NCBI GenBank assembly: GCA_013154225.1
Contig: JAADCW010000230.1
Coordinates: forward strand, 1 to 7,436
Source of the DNA: Chloroflexota bacterium
GTDB taxonomy: Bacteria > Chloroflexota > Anaerolineae > Anaerolineales > DRMV01
Direction: 5' to 3'
DNA length: 7,436 bases
The stretch's first letter is position 1. Every line of letters starts with the position of its first letter. Below are positions 1 to 5,661 of this stretch, piece after piece. A program made the translations under genes and the position numbers. The notes beneath the pieces are model-generated. The model was given only the letters and a program-made list of their open reading frames with translations, ran no database searches and was not told where the DNA came from.

Positions 1-443
1 GGGTGATGGGTTCCAGCGTGGGCATTGCTTCGATGGTCGCAATGGCGATGGTGATGCAGCACGCGGGCATGACCGAAACCCTGGCGCGCGGGCTGGCCGA
101 TGCGGTGGGGCGTGCGTATCCCCTCATTGCGGCGTGGGTGGGCGCGCTGGGCGCGTTCATGACCGGCAGCAACACCAACTCCAACGTCGTGTTTGCCGCG
201 CTGCAAATGCGCACCGCCGATTTGCTCGGTTACAGCGCCGCGATCATCCTGGCCGCGCAAAGCGCGGGCGGCGCCTTGGGCTCTGTCATCGCGCCCACCA
301 AAGTGGTGGTCGGTGCCAGCACCACCGGTATGGCCGGCAAAGAGGGCGACGTCATGGCCGCGCTGGGGAAATACATCCTCATTTCCATTGGCCTGATCAG
401 CTTGCTCACCGTTTTAGCGCTTCTGTTGACCCCCTGGGGGTAA
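1..443 (+). CDS. lctP: L-lactate permease (LctP family), C-terminal part, 5' end outside the window
   Basis: This is an integral membrane permease that imports L-lactate (and often glycolate) with protons. About 146 C-terminal residues are visible; the family is usually 500-560 residues, so most of the gene lies upstream. The reading frame is open from the first bases, and the GTG at 3-5 is an internal codon rather than a likely start. Family signatures seen are TGSNTNSNVVF (visible residues 54-64) and AAQSAGGALGSVIAPTKVVV (84-103), followed by GKEGDV and a final hydrophobic helix (about 123-143) ending in TPWG. Hydrophobic stretches at about 5-20, 40-53, 75-97 and 123-143 fit membrane helices. 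The gene ends with TAA. No clear terminator hairpin with a U-tract follows; the spacer to the next gene is 141 nt. The family assignment is firm; substrate preference cannot be read from the sequence. Confidence 0.9.
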   Translation, partial: VMGSSVGIASMVAMAMVMQHAGMTETLARGLADAVGRAYPLIAAWVGALGAFMTGSNTNSNVVFAALQMRTADLLGYSAAIILAAQSAGGALGSVIAPTKVVVGASTTGMAGKEGDVMAALGKYILISIGLISLLTVLALLLTPWG

Positions 444-570
444 CAAAAATACCTTCCATAATTTTGCTATTTTTACGTTCTTCTAATCTGGATATGGTAC
501 GCTTGTAAAGTGCCGCTTTGCGTTTTTAAAGAAGATTCGCGGCTTGAAACGTGACAACATCAAACGCAAG

Positions 571-578
571 CAAAGGAG
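571..578 (+). promoter_or_regulatory. Ribosome binding site of the S41 protease
   Basis: CAAAGGAG contains the GGAG core at 575-578, 6 nt before the ATG at 585. This strong Shine-Dalgarno decides the start, and the protein that follows begins with a normal signal-anchor. Confidence 0.8.
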
Positions 579-584
579 TGACTG

Positions 585-1841
585 ATGAAAGGAATCTGGC
601 GTTATCTACTGGCCGCGGCATTGGTGTTAGCCATTGTTGCAGGCACCTTTGCCGGGGGTTTTGCTTTGGGCTACGTCTTCCACGGGAAGCAACCCGTGAC
701 CGGCGCGGCCACCATTGCTCCTTCGTCCTCTTCACCATCCCCAAATGCCACAGAAAACGCCAAGGACCTCTGGGCGCCGTTCTGGGAAGCCTGGGATCTG
801 CTCCATAAATACTACGTCCGCCCCTTGGACGATGTCAAACTGGTGCAGGGCGCCATTCGGGGCATGTATGAAGCCACGGGCGACCCGCACACCTCTTACA
901 TGGACCCTGACGAATTCCGCCAGGCGAACATTGCCCTGGAAGGGGAATACGAGGGCATTGGCGCGTGGGTGGACACGTCGGGCGATTACGTCACCATCGT
1001 CAGCCCGATGAAAAATTCCCCCGCGGAAAAAGCCGGCCTGCAGCCCGGTGACGAAATCATTGCCGTGGATGGGGAAGACGTCACCGGCGTGAACCCCGAA
1101 CTGGTTGTGCGCCGTGTTTTGGGGCCCGCTGGCACTAAGGTGCGCCTGACCATCAAGCGCGACGACCAACCGCCGTTTGACGTGGTCATTACCCGCGCAA
1201 AAATCACCATCCCCAGCGTTGAAGGCAAAATGCTGGACAACAACATCGCCTACGTCCAGCTCCTGACCTTCGGCGACAAGACCTCTGACGAACTGCGCGA
1301 TACCCTCAAAGAACTCATGGCGCAGAATCCCCAAGGGCTCATTTTGGACCTGCGCAACAACGGCGGCGGTTATCTGGATACCGCGGTGGACGTTGCCTCG
1401 GAATTTCTGCCCGGCGGCGAAGTTGTGCTGTATGAGGAATACAAAGATGGCAGCCGCAAGGCTTACAAGAGCCTGGGCGGCGGTCTCGCGACCGACATCC
1501 CCATGGTGGTGTTAGTCAATAAGGGCACGGCTTCGGCTTCCGAAATCGTCTCTGGTGCGCTGCAAGATTACGGTCGCGCCCTGCTGGTGGGTGAAACCAC
1601 TTACGGCAAAGGGTCGGTGCAAAACTGGATTCCCCTGGAACACGACCAAGGCGCAGTGCGCATCACCGTTGCTTTGTGGCTGACGCCCAAAGGCCGCCAA
1701 ATCAGCGGCAAGGGCTTGACCCCCGACGTGGAAGTTCCCATGACCGAAGACGACTTCAAAGCCAAGCGTGACCCGCAACTTGATAAAGCCATTGAACTCA
1801 TTTTGCAAGGCAAAGCGCCCGCGACCATGCAGACCAAATAA
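585..1841 (+). CDS. ctpA: S41 family carboxyl-terminal processing protease (CtpA/CtpB/Prc-like), membrane-anchored
   Basis: This serine endopeptidase has a Ser-Lys dyad and cuts exported proteins near their C-termini. At 418 residues it is normal for CtpA/CtpB-type enzymes. Residues 1-7 are basic, and a hydrophobic anchor spans about 8-32, so the body should lie outside the membrane. A Ser/Pro-rich linker follows (about 44-58), then an N-terminal helical region (59-115), a PDZ domain (about 120-195, with GIGAWV and SPAEKAGLQPGDEIIAVDG), and the protease core (about 218-385). Likely catalytic residues are S317 in GTASASEI, K342 in GKGSVQ and Q346. The 25-residue Ser-Lys and 4-residue Lys-Gln spacings match my recollection of B. 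subtilis CtpB (S309/K334/Q338). The substrate-binding NNGGGYL segment is at 258-264. The start is supported by a GGAG ribosome site. It is the first of three protease genes in a row, and the next begins 29 nt after its stop. Family very secure; substrate unknown. Confidence 0.95.
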   Translation: MKGIWRYLLAAALVLAIVAGTFAGGFALGYVFHGKQPVTGAATIAPSSSSPSPNATENAKDLWAPFWEAWDLLHKYYVRPLDDVKLVQGAIRGMYEATGDPHTSYMDPDEFRQANIALEGEYEGIGAWVDTSGDYVTIVSPMKNSPAEKAGLQPGDEIIAVDGEDVTGVNPELVVRRVLGPAGTKVRLTIKRDDQPPFDVVITRAKITIPSVEGKMLDNNIAYVQLLTFGDKTSDELRDTLKELMAQNPQGLILDLRNNGGGYLDTAVDVASEFLPGGEVVLYEEYKDGSRKAYKSLGGGLATDIPMVVLVNKGTASASEIVSGALQDYGRALLVGETTYGKGSVQNWIPLEHDQGAVRITVALWLTPKGRQISGKGLTPDVEVPMTEDDFKAKRDPQLDKAIELILQGKAPATMQTK

Positions 1842-1858
1842 CACTGTAGGGCGCAAAG

Positions 1859-1866
1859 GAAGGAGG
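1859..1866 (+). promoter_or_regulatory. Ribosome binding site of the YugP-like peptidase
   Basis: GAAGGAGG lies in the 29-nt spacer after the S41 protease stop, with AGGAGG at 1861-1866, 4 nt before the ATG at 1871. It is a near-perfect Shine-Dalgarno and there is no visible promoter in the spacer, which supports co-transcription with the upstream gene. Confidence 0.8.
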
Positions 1867-1870
1867 CACT

Positions 1871-2563
1871 ATGTGGATTGACCCGTATTATCTTTTGTGT
1901 ATGGCGCCGGCCTTTTTGGCGACCCTGGCTGCTCAATGGTATGTCAAATCGGCCTTCAACAAATGGTCGCGTGTGCCCTTACACAGCCGGCTCTCAGGTG
2001 CGGAAGCCGCCCAGCGGCTCATCCAATATGCCGGGCTACACGGCGTGCGTGTCGAAGCCGTCAACGGTATGCTCACCGACCACTACGACCCCCGCAGTAA
2101 AGTCCTGCGCCTTTCCCCCACGGTTTACCAGGGGCGGTCGGTGGCTTCGGTCGCCGTGGCGGCCCACGAATTGGGCCACGCCTTGCAGGACAAGGAAGGT
2201 TACGCCCCTCTGAAACTGCGCACCATGATGGTGCCTGCGGTCAACATTGGCTCTTACCTGGGCTGGGTTCTGATCTTCCTCGGCCTGATGCTCAACTGGC
2301 TGAATCTGGCAACCGTGGGCCTGGTGGTCTTCTCTGTGGGCGCCATCTTTGCGCTGATCACCCTGCCGGTGGAATTCAACGCCTCGGCCCGTGCCAAGCA
2401 ATTGCTTCAGGAAACCGGCATTGTCCAAACCACGGAAGAAGTGCGCGGGGTGAACACCGTGCTCAACGCGGCCGCGCTCACTTATGTTGCCGCACTCTTC
2501 AACGCCATTATGCAACTTTTGTATTTCGCGATGTTGATCTTCGGCGGTCGTCGCCGCCGCTAA
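1871..2563 (+). CDS. yugP: YugP-like zinc metallopeptidase (Zn_peptidase_2 family), membrane-embedded
   Basis: This predicted integral-membrane zinc peptidase belongs to the YugP / Zn_peptidase_2 family, and its 230 residues are normal for it. The gluzincin motif HELGH is at residues 99-103 (AAHELGHALQDKEGY), giving two zinc-ligand histidines and the catalytic glutamate. E168 in LPVEFNASARA is the probable third ligand, as in HtpX-like enzymes. Hydrophobic helices lie at about 6-24, 124-142, 146-166 and 200-224, and the protein ends in GGRRRR, a basic cytoplasmic-type end. The N-terminal third carries SGAEAAQRL and DHYDPRSKVLRLSP, typical of this family. The physiological substrate of YugP proteins is not established as far as I know. 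It sits between CtpA- and HtrA-type proteases, which suggests membrane or envelope protein turnover (inference). The stop is TAA at 2561-2563. The following spacer is unusual: it stays open in the +1 frame and encodes a Pro/Thr-rich peptide (see findings). Confidence 0.92.
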   Translation: MWIDPYYLLCMAPAFLATLAAQWYVKSAFNKWSRVPLHSRLSGAEAAQRLIQYAGLHGVRVEAVNGMLTDHYDPRSKVLRLSPTVYQGRSVASVAVAAHELGHALQDKEGYAPLKLRTMMVPAVNIGSYLGWVLIFLGLMLNWLNLATVGLVVFSVGAIFALITLPVEFNASARAKQLLQETGIVQTTEEVRGVNTVLNAAALTYVAALFNAIMQLLYFAMLIFGGRRRR

Positions 2564-2582
2564 AACCTTGCCAATCATCTCC

Positions 2583-2625
2583 CCGACGCCCGCGCCGGTC
2601 CTGCCTTCACCGACGCCCGTGCCGG
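2583..2625 (+). repeat. Two-copy 16-bp direct repeat in the spacer before htrA
   Basis: CCGACGCCCGCGCCGG (2583-2598) and CCGACGCCCGTGCCGG (2610-2625) differ at one base and start 27 nt (nine codons) apart. In one forward frame both read as SPTPxP, so the repeat resembles a fragment of a Pro/Thr-rich linker. The second copy forms part of the hairpin over the htrA ribosome site. Confidence 0.7.
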
Positions 2626-2641
2626 GGTTCGGGAGGTGAAG
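2605..2641 (+). promoter_or_regulatory. Predicted hairpin sequestering the htrA ribosome binding site
   Basis: CTTCACC (2605-2611) is the exact reverse complement of GGTGAAG (2635-2641). Inside it, CCCG (2616-2619) pairs with CGGG (2630-2633), leaving a GACG/A internal loop and a 10-nt apical loop (2620-2629). The paired 3' arm contains nearly all of GGGAGGTGA (2631-2639), the htrA Shine-Dalgarno, and ends one base before the ATG at 2643. The pairing is directly visible; a regulatory role (translational control or thermosensing) is inference. An alternative small hairpin, CCCG-TGC-CGGG at 2616-2626, would leave the ribosome site partly open. Confidence 0.45.
2631..2639 (+). promoter_or_regulatory. 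Ribosome binding site of htrA
   Basis: GGGAGGTGA, with the GGAGG core at 2632-2636, lies 6 nt before the ATG at 2643. It fixes the start. It overlaps the TGA that closes the Pro/Thr-rich open frame of the spacer, and it lies in the 3' arm of the predicted hairpin. Confidence 0.8.
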
Positions 2642-2642
2642 C

Positions 2643-3785
2643 ATGGATACCAAACGCATTCTCTGGGCTGTCTTGTGGGTTTTCACCGCGGGACTGATGG
2701 CCGTATGCGGTGGCATCGCAGGTGGCTGGTGGGCCACCCAATATGCTGTGGCTACGGTAGGAGCAAGCAACCCAGATCAAGTCACGTCAACCACCACAAC
2801 CAACAAAGAGATTATCCACGTCGAAACCACCGAAATCGAAACCGCCATCACCGACGCGGTGGCCAAAGTTTCCCCCGCGGTGGTAACCGTGGTTGGCGTC
2901 ATCCCTGGCCAAATGACCTTCTTCGGGCCTGCGCCCGATGAGCAGGTCAGCGGCTCTGGGGTGATCATCTCCGAAAAAGGCTACATCATCACCAACAACC
3001 ACGTGGTCGAAGGCACCAAAAGCCTCAAGGTCATCTTTGCCGATGGCAGCGAAAGGGAAGCCCACATTGTGGGCACGGACCCCTTCGCCGACCTGGCCGT
3101 GCTCAAAGTGAGCGGCAAAGTGCCCGCGGTGGCTGTGCTGGGCAACTCCGATGTGCTCAAGCCCGGTGAAACCGTGATCGCCATCGGGTCGCCCTTGGGT
3201 GCTTTCCGCAACACCGTCACCGTGGGTGTGGTAAGCGCCACAGGCCGTGCGATTGATACTGGCCGCGGTTACGTCATGGAAGACCTCATCCAAACCGACG
3301 CGGCTATCAACCACGGCAACTCTGGCGGTCCTTTGGTGAACCTGGCCGGTGAAGTCGTGGGCATCAACACCCTCATCGTGCGCAACGGCGGCAACGGCGA
3401 TGTTGCCGAAGGCCTGGGCTTTGCCATTCCTTCCAACACCGTGCGGGCTGTGGCCGAACAAATCATCCGCCAGGGCTACGTTGCCCGCCCGTATCTGGGA
3501 ATTGAATGGCAAGGCATCACGCCGGCCATTGCCGCACGCTATCACCTGCCTGTCCAATGGGGCGTGTATGTGGTGCGCGTCGCGCCCGACAGCCCCGCGG
3601 CCAAAGCCGGTATCCGCCGCGGCGACATCATCTTCCAAATTGGTGAGACCAAATTGGATGAAAAACACCCCTTCATCAACGCGCTCTTCGACCACAAACC
3701 GGGTGAAACCGTGCCTTTGAAAGTGATCCGCGACGGCAAGACCATCACCGTAGAGGTCACTTTAGGCGAGCGGAAAATCCACTAA
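2643..3785 (+). CDS. htrA: HtrA/DegP-type trypsin-like serine protease with one PDZ domain
   Basis: This is an envelope quality-control protease that degrades misfolded exported proteins; 380 residues is typical of DegS/HtrA forms with one PDZ. Residues 7-36 form a hydrophobic signal-anchor. A Thr-rich linker (about 45-56, TSTTTTNK) leads into the chymotrypsin-fold domain (about 66-275). The triad is H120 in ITNNHVVEG, D150 in DPFADLAVLKV and S227 in GNSGGPLVN, so the enzyme should be active. GLGFAIPSNTV (257-267) is another HtrA signature. The PDZ domain spans about 283-375, with YLGI, DSPAAKAGIRRGDII and the core ending near VTLGER. VCGG at 21-24 is not a convincing lipobox. It is the last gene of the protease operon, 79 nt after the YugP-like gene and 25 nt before a strong terminator. 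Its ribosome site lies in a predicted hairpin, so expression may be tuned translationally (inference). Confidence 0.95.
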   Translation: MDTKRILWAVLWVFTAGLMAVCGGIAGGWWATQYAVATVGASNPDQVTSTTTTNKEIIHVETTEIETAITDAVAKVSPAVVTVVGVIPGQMTFFGPAPDEQVSGSGVIISEKGYIITNNHVVEGTKSLKVIFADGSEREAHIVGTDPFADLAVLKVSGKVPAVAVLGNSDVLKPGETVIAIGSPLGAFRNTVTVGVVSATGRAIDTGRGYVMEDLIQTDAAINHGNSGGPLVNLAGEVVGINTLIVRNGGNGDVAEGLGFAIPSNTVRAVAEQIIRQGYVARPYLGIEWQGITPAIAARYHLPVQWGVYVVRVAPDSPAAKAGIRRGDIIFQIGETKLDEKHPFINALFDHKPGETVPLKVIRDGKTITVEVTLGERKIH

Positions 3786-3810
3786 ACCCCAACTTGACAC
3801 AAGCCGCTTT

Positions 3811-3846
3811 GGCCCCCTTCCCTAAGCGAAGGGGGCCTTTTCGTTT
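3811..3846 (+). terminator. Intrinsic terminator closing the protease operon
   Basis: A perfect 10-bp GC-rich stem, GGCCCCCTTC (3811-3820) with GAAGGGGGCC (3828-3837), encloses a 7-nt loop CCTAAGC and is followed by TTTTCGTTT. It lies 25 nt after the htrA stop. There is no T-tract for the opposite strand, so it works for + strand transcription only. Confidence 0.92.
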
Positions 3847-3974
3847 CCAAAGCCTCTACCAAAGCCACATCGCAAAGTCAAAGGGGATGTCCAATTCCCT
3901 CACCCTATCCTTCAAACGGGGGGGAAATTCGTCCTGCTGCTCAACCCTTAAAAACCTCTCAGCCCTGCCAGGCT

Positions 3975-3990
3975 TGGTATAATGCCTTCA
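3975..3990 (+). promoter_or_regulatory. Extended -10 promoter directly abutting the UPF0104 gene
   Basis: TGG followed by a perfect TATAAT (3978-3983) makes an extended -10 element. The expected transcription start, about 7 nt downstream, falls at or next to the ATG at 3990. No convincing -35 is seen about 17 nt upstream (CCTCTC at 3955-3960), which extended -10 promoters can tolerate. No Shine-Dalgarno lies between the -10 and the ATG, so the transcript is probably leaderless. Confidence 0.7.
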
Positions 3991-5036
3991 TGCGCAAATT
4001 CCTGTTTGCCATCGCCCTGCTCTTGGGCATCGGATTCATCGTAGGACGCCTGGCAGAAGTGCATACCATTGTAGCAACGCTCAAGCGGGGCGACGTGCGC
4101 TTCCTTTGCCTGGCCTTGGGGGTACAAGTGCTGTGGTATCTCAATGCAGGCTACAACCTCAAAATCCTCTATCGGGCGCTGGGGTTGGAAGAAAGCCTCC
4201 TGCGGCTGGCCTTGATGGCCATGTCGGCAAACTTTTTCAGCGTGGTTGTGCCCAGCGGCGGCATGAGCGGTCTCACCGTTTACATCTCCGAAGCACGCCA
4301 GCGGGGCTACTCAGCCACCCGGGCGACTGTGGCTGGGGTATTGTACATCTTCTTTGAATACGTGGGCTTTTTGTTTGCCCTGGCCTTGGGGCTGGTGGTG
4401 CTTATCCGCCGCAACCACCTGACCGTGGCCGACATCACAGCCTCCTTTCTGATGGCACTCCTGGCCATAGGGCTGGGGGTGCTGCTTTATTTGGGTGCCT
4501 ATTCCGGCCCCTTGCTGGGCAATGTGCTCACCGCGCTCACCCGTCGCATCAATCGCCTGCTCTGGCCCCTGCTCCATCGGCCTTACCTTTCCGAAGAAAA
4601 CGCCCGCACCTTTGCGTTAGATGCTGGCGAAGGTCTCAAAACCGTCCGCCGTCAGCCCTATGCCGTGCTCCTGCCCGCGACCTTGGGCGTGGTAAGCAAA
4701 GGACTGCAACTCATCATCCTCTGGTTGGTCTTTCTGGCCTTCCAGGTGCCTTACTCCGCTGGCACCATCGTTGCAGGCTACGCGATTGCCAACCTGTTTC
4801 TCATCATCTCGCCCACCCCTTCGGGCATTGGCATTGTGGAAGGCATCCTCACCGTGGCGCTCAACTCCCTCAACGTCCCTTTAGGCGAAGCCGCGGTGGT
4901 TACCCTGGCCTATCGCGGCATCACCTTTTGGCTGCCCTTTGTCCTTGGACCCCTGGCCTTTCGCCTTTTGGAACACCTCCCCTGCCCCCCACAAAAGCCG
5001 CTTTCCCAGCCCCCGGCGACCTCACCGGAAAGTTAA
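3990..5036 (+). CDS. UPF0104 / lysylphosphatidylglycerol synthetase TM-domain family membrane protein
   Basis: This is a polytopic inner-membrane protein of the LPG_synthase_TM (UPF0104, YbhN-like) family, 348 residues, the usual length for the stand-alone membrane domain. It lacks the C-terminal aminoacyl-transferase domain of MprF, so it cannot itself be called a lysyl-PG synthase. Stand-alone members are often thought to act in lipid flipping or envelope lipid biology, without one settled function. Hydrophobic helices lie at about 4-20, 38-52, 72-88, 112-138, 150-170, 227-250, 257-275, 283-295 and 300-325. Family motifs are NFFSVVVPSGGMSG (81-94) and ISPTPSGIGIVEG (273-285), with conserved Pro, Gly and Glu. 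The C-terminus (330-348) is a short Pro-rich tail. The gene starts a new unit: it follows the terminator after 152 nt and has its own extended -10 promoter only 6 nt from the ATG. The next gene follows 45 nt after the stop and has a separate promoter. Confidence 0.88.
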   Translation: MRKFLFAIALLLGIGFIVGRLAEVHTIVATLKRGDVRFLCLALGVQVLWYLNAGYNLKILYRALGLEESLLRLALMAMSANFFSVVVPSGGMSGLTVYISEARQRGYSATRATVAGVLYIFFEYVGFLFALALGLVVLIRRNHLTVADITASFLMALLAIGLGVLLYLGAYSGPLLGNVLTALTRRINRLLWPLLHRPYLSEENARTFALDAGEGLKTVRRQPYAVLLPATLGVVSKGLQLIILWLVFLAFQVPYSAGTIVAGYAIANLFLIISPTPSGIGIVEGILTVALNSLNVPLGEAAVVTLAYRGITFWLPFVLGPLAFRLLEHLPCPPQKPLSQPPATSPES

Positions 5037-5045
5037 ACCACCGCG

Positions 5046-5054
5046 TGGTATGAT
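5046..5054 (+). promoter_or_regulatory. Extended -10 promoter of the Pro/Thr-rich protein gene
   Basis: TGG plus TATGAT (5049-5054) gives an extended -10 like the one before the UPF0104 gene. The predicted start near 5061 leaves a leader of about 21 nt that holds the ribosome site. No clear -35 is seen; that region overlaps the end of the previous gene. Confidence 0.5.
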
Positions 5055-5069
5055 AAAAGGGATTGGCTC

Positions 5070-5075
5070 AGGAGA
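5070..5075 (+). promoter_or_regulatory. Ribosome binding site of the Pro/Thr-rich protein gene
   Basis: AGGAGA with GGAG at 5071-5074 lies 7 nt before the ATG at 5082. It chooses this frame over the competing His-rich frame, which has no well-placed ribosome site. Confidence 0.7.
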
Positions 5076-5081
5076 ACCCTC

Positions 5082-5633
5082 ATGGACAGCCAAGTCATGC
5101 GCTGGCGCATCCGTTACACGCTGATTTTCATTATCCTCGCGACCATACCTTGTTATGGCATTGGCGTTGCGGCCATTGTGCGCGCTTCACGCAGCACCCC
5201 TACGCCTACAGCAACGCCTTACTACGGCCCAACCCTCACCACAACAACCACCACCGCAGTGGCTTACCCTACACCTGGGCCGTCCCCCACCCCACGGCCG
5301 CCCACATCCACGCCGACCATCACCCCCACGCCTACCATTACATCCACCATAACGCCTACCGCGTCTTCAACCCCTACCGCGAGCAGCACGCCCTTCCTGC
5401 CCGCGACAGCCACCAACACCCCACAACCCTCACCCACAGCCACTTCTACGGCCACACCTACATTCACGCCTTCATCCACGGCCACCAGCACGGCTACATC
5501 CACACCCACCAACACACCGCTTCCCACCGACACACCTACGCCAACCAACACCCCCACACCCACGCCTACCGATACACCTGCTCCCACCGACACGCCCACG
5601 CCAACACCACCATCCCCAACCCCCACACCGTAG
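5082..5633 (+). CDS. Single-pass membrane protein with long Pro/Thr-rich extracytoplasmic tail, function unknown
   Basis: I do not recognise a specific family. The 183-residue protein starts with a basic segment (about 7-11, RWRIR) and one hydrophobic helix (about 12-33). From residue 38 to the end it is almost entirely Thr, Pro, Ser and Ala, in patterns such as TPTPTNTPTPTPTDTPAPTD. Charged residues in the tail are few (R72 and three Asp). Arginines flank both ends of the helix, so topology is not certain, but such tails are normally outside the cell and often glycosylated on Thr/Ser (family-level knowledge). C24 follows a proline and does not make a good lipobox. No globular domain follows the tail, so it looks like a stalk without a head. 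A 24-bp near-repeat 60 nt apart shows in-frame repeat expansion. It has its own extended -10 and a GGAG site; the M42 peptidase starts 28 nt after its stop. The ATG and frame are well supported; the role is unknown. Confidence 0.75.
   Translation: MDSQVMRWRIRYTLIFIILATIPCYGIGVAAIVRASRSTPTPTATPYYGPTLTTTTTTAVAYPTPGPSPTPRPPTSTPTITPTPTITSTITPTASSTPTASSTPFLPATATNTPQPSPTATSTATPTFTPSSTATSTATSTPTNTPLPTDTPTPTNTPTPTPTDTPAPTDTPTPTPPSPTPTP
5522..5605 (+). repeat. In-frame 24-bp near-repeat within the Pro/Thr-rich tail
   Basis: Bases 5522-5545 and 5582-5605 match at 22 of 24 positions and start 60 nt (20 codons) apart; both encode PTDTPTPT. The spacing keeps the reading frame, as expected for repeat expansion inside a low-complexity tail. 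Both differences are synonymous third-position changes. Confidence 0.7.
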
Positions 5634-5661
5634 CCTTTATCTCGCTTTTTAGGGAAACATC

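Noticed and set aside
424..443. Palindrome over the lactate permease stop (ACCCCC T GGGGGT) as a terminator
   Set aside because: The arms meet with a single-base centre, so the real loop would consume the stem, and an A-rich rather than T-rich run follows directly.
495..503. TGGTACGCT as an extended -10 for the protease operon
   Set aside because: The position is plausible, but TACGCT matches TATAAT at only three of six positions and there is no -35. I did not list it as a feature, although the operon must have a promoter in or upstream of this spacer.
2036..3695. Long minus-strand open frames across the YugP-like and htrA genes
   Set aside because: They lie antisense to genes with complete catalytic motifs, are His/Gly/Asp-rich in the way GC-rich antisense frames are, and match no known domain.
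3794..3799. Perfect TTGACA, a possible -35 box
   Set aside because: No -10 element lies about 17 nt downstream (CTTCCC), and the site sits immediately before a strong terminator.
3794..3982. 62-codon frame after htrA starting at TTG
   Set aside because: It runs straight through the intrinsic terminator, has no ribosome site, and ends in the promoter of the next gene.
5146..5163. Lipobox around C24 of the Pro/Thr-rich protein
   Set aside because: The residue before Cys is Pro and the -3 position is Thr (ATIPC), which does not fit the L-[AS]-[GA]-C pattern.
5264..5626. Minus-strand Gly/Val-repeat open frame
   Set aside because: It is the antisense of the Pro/Thr tract, has no ribosome site, and reads as a monotonous GVGVGV sequence expected from the complement of ACC/CCC codons.
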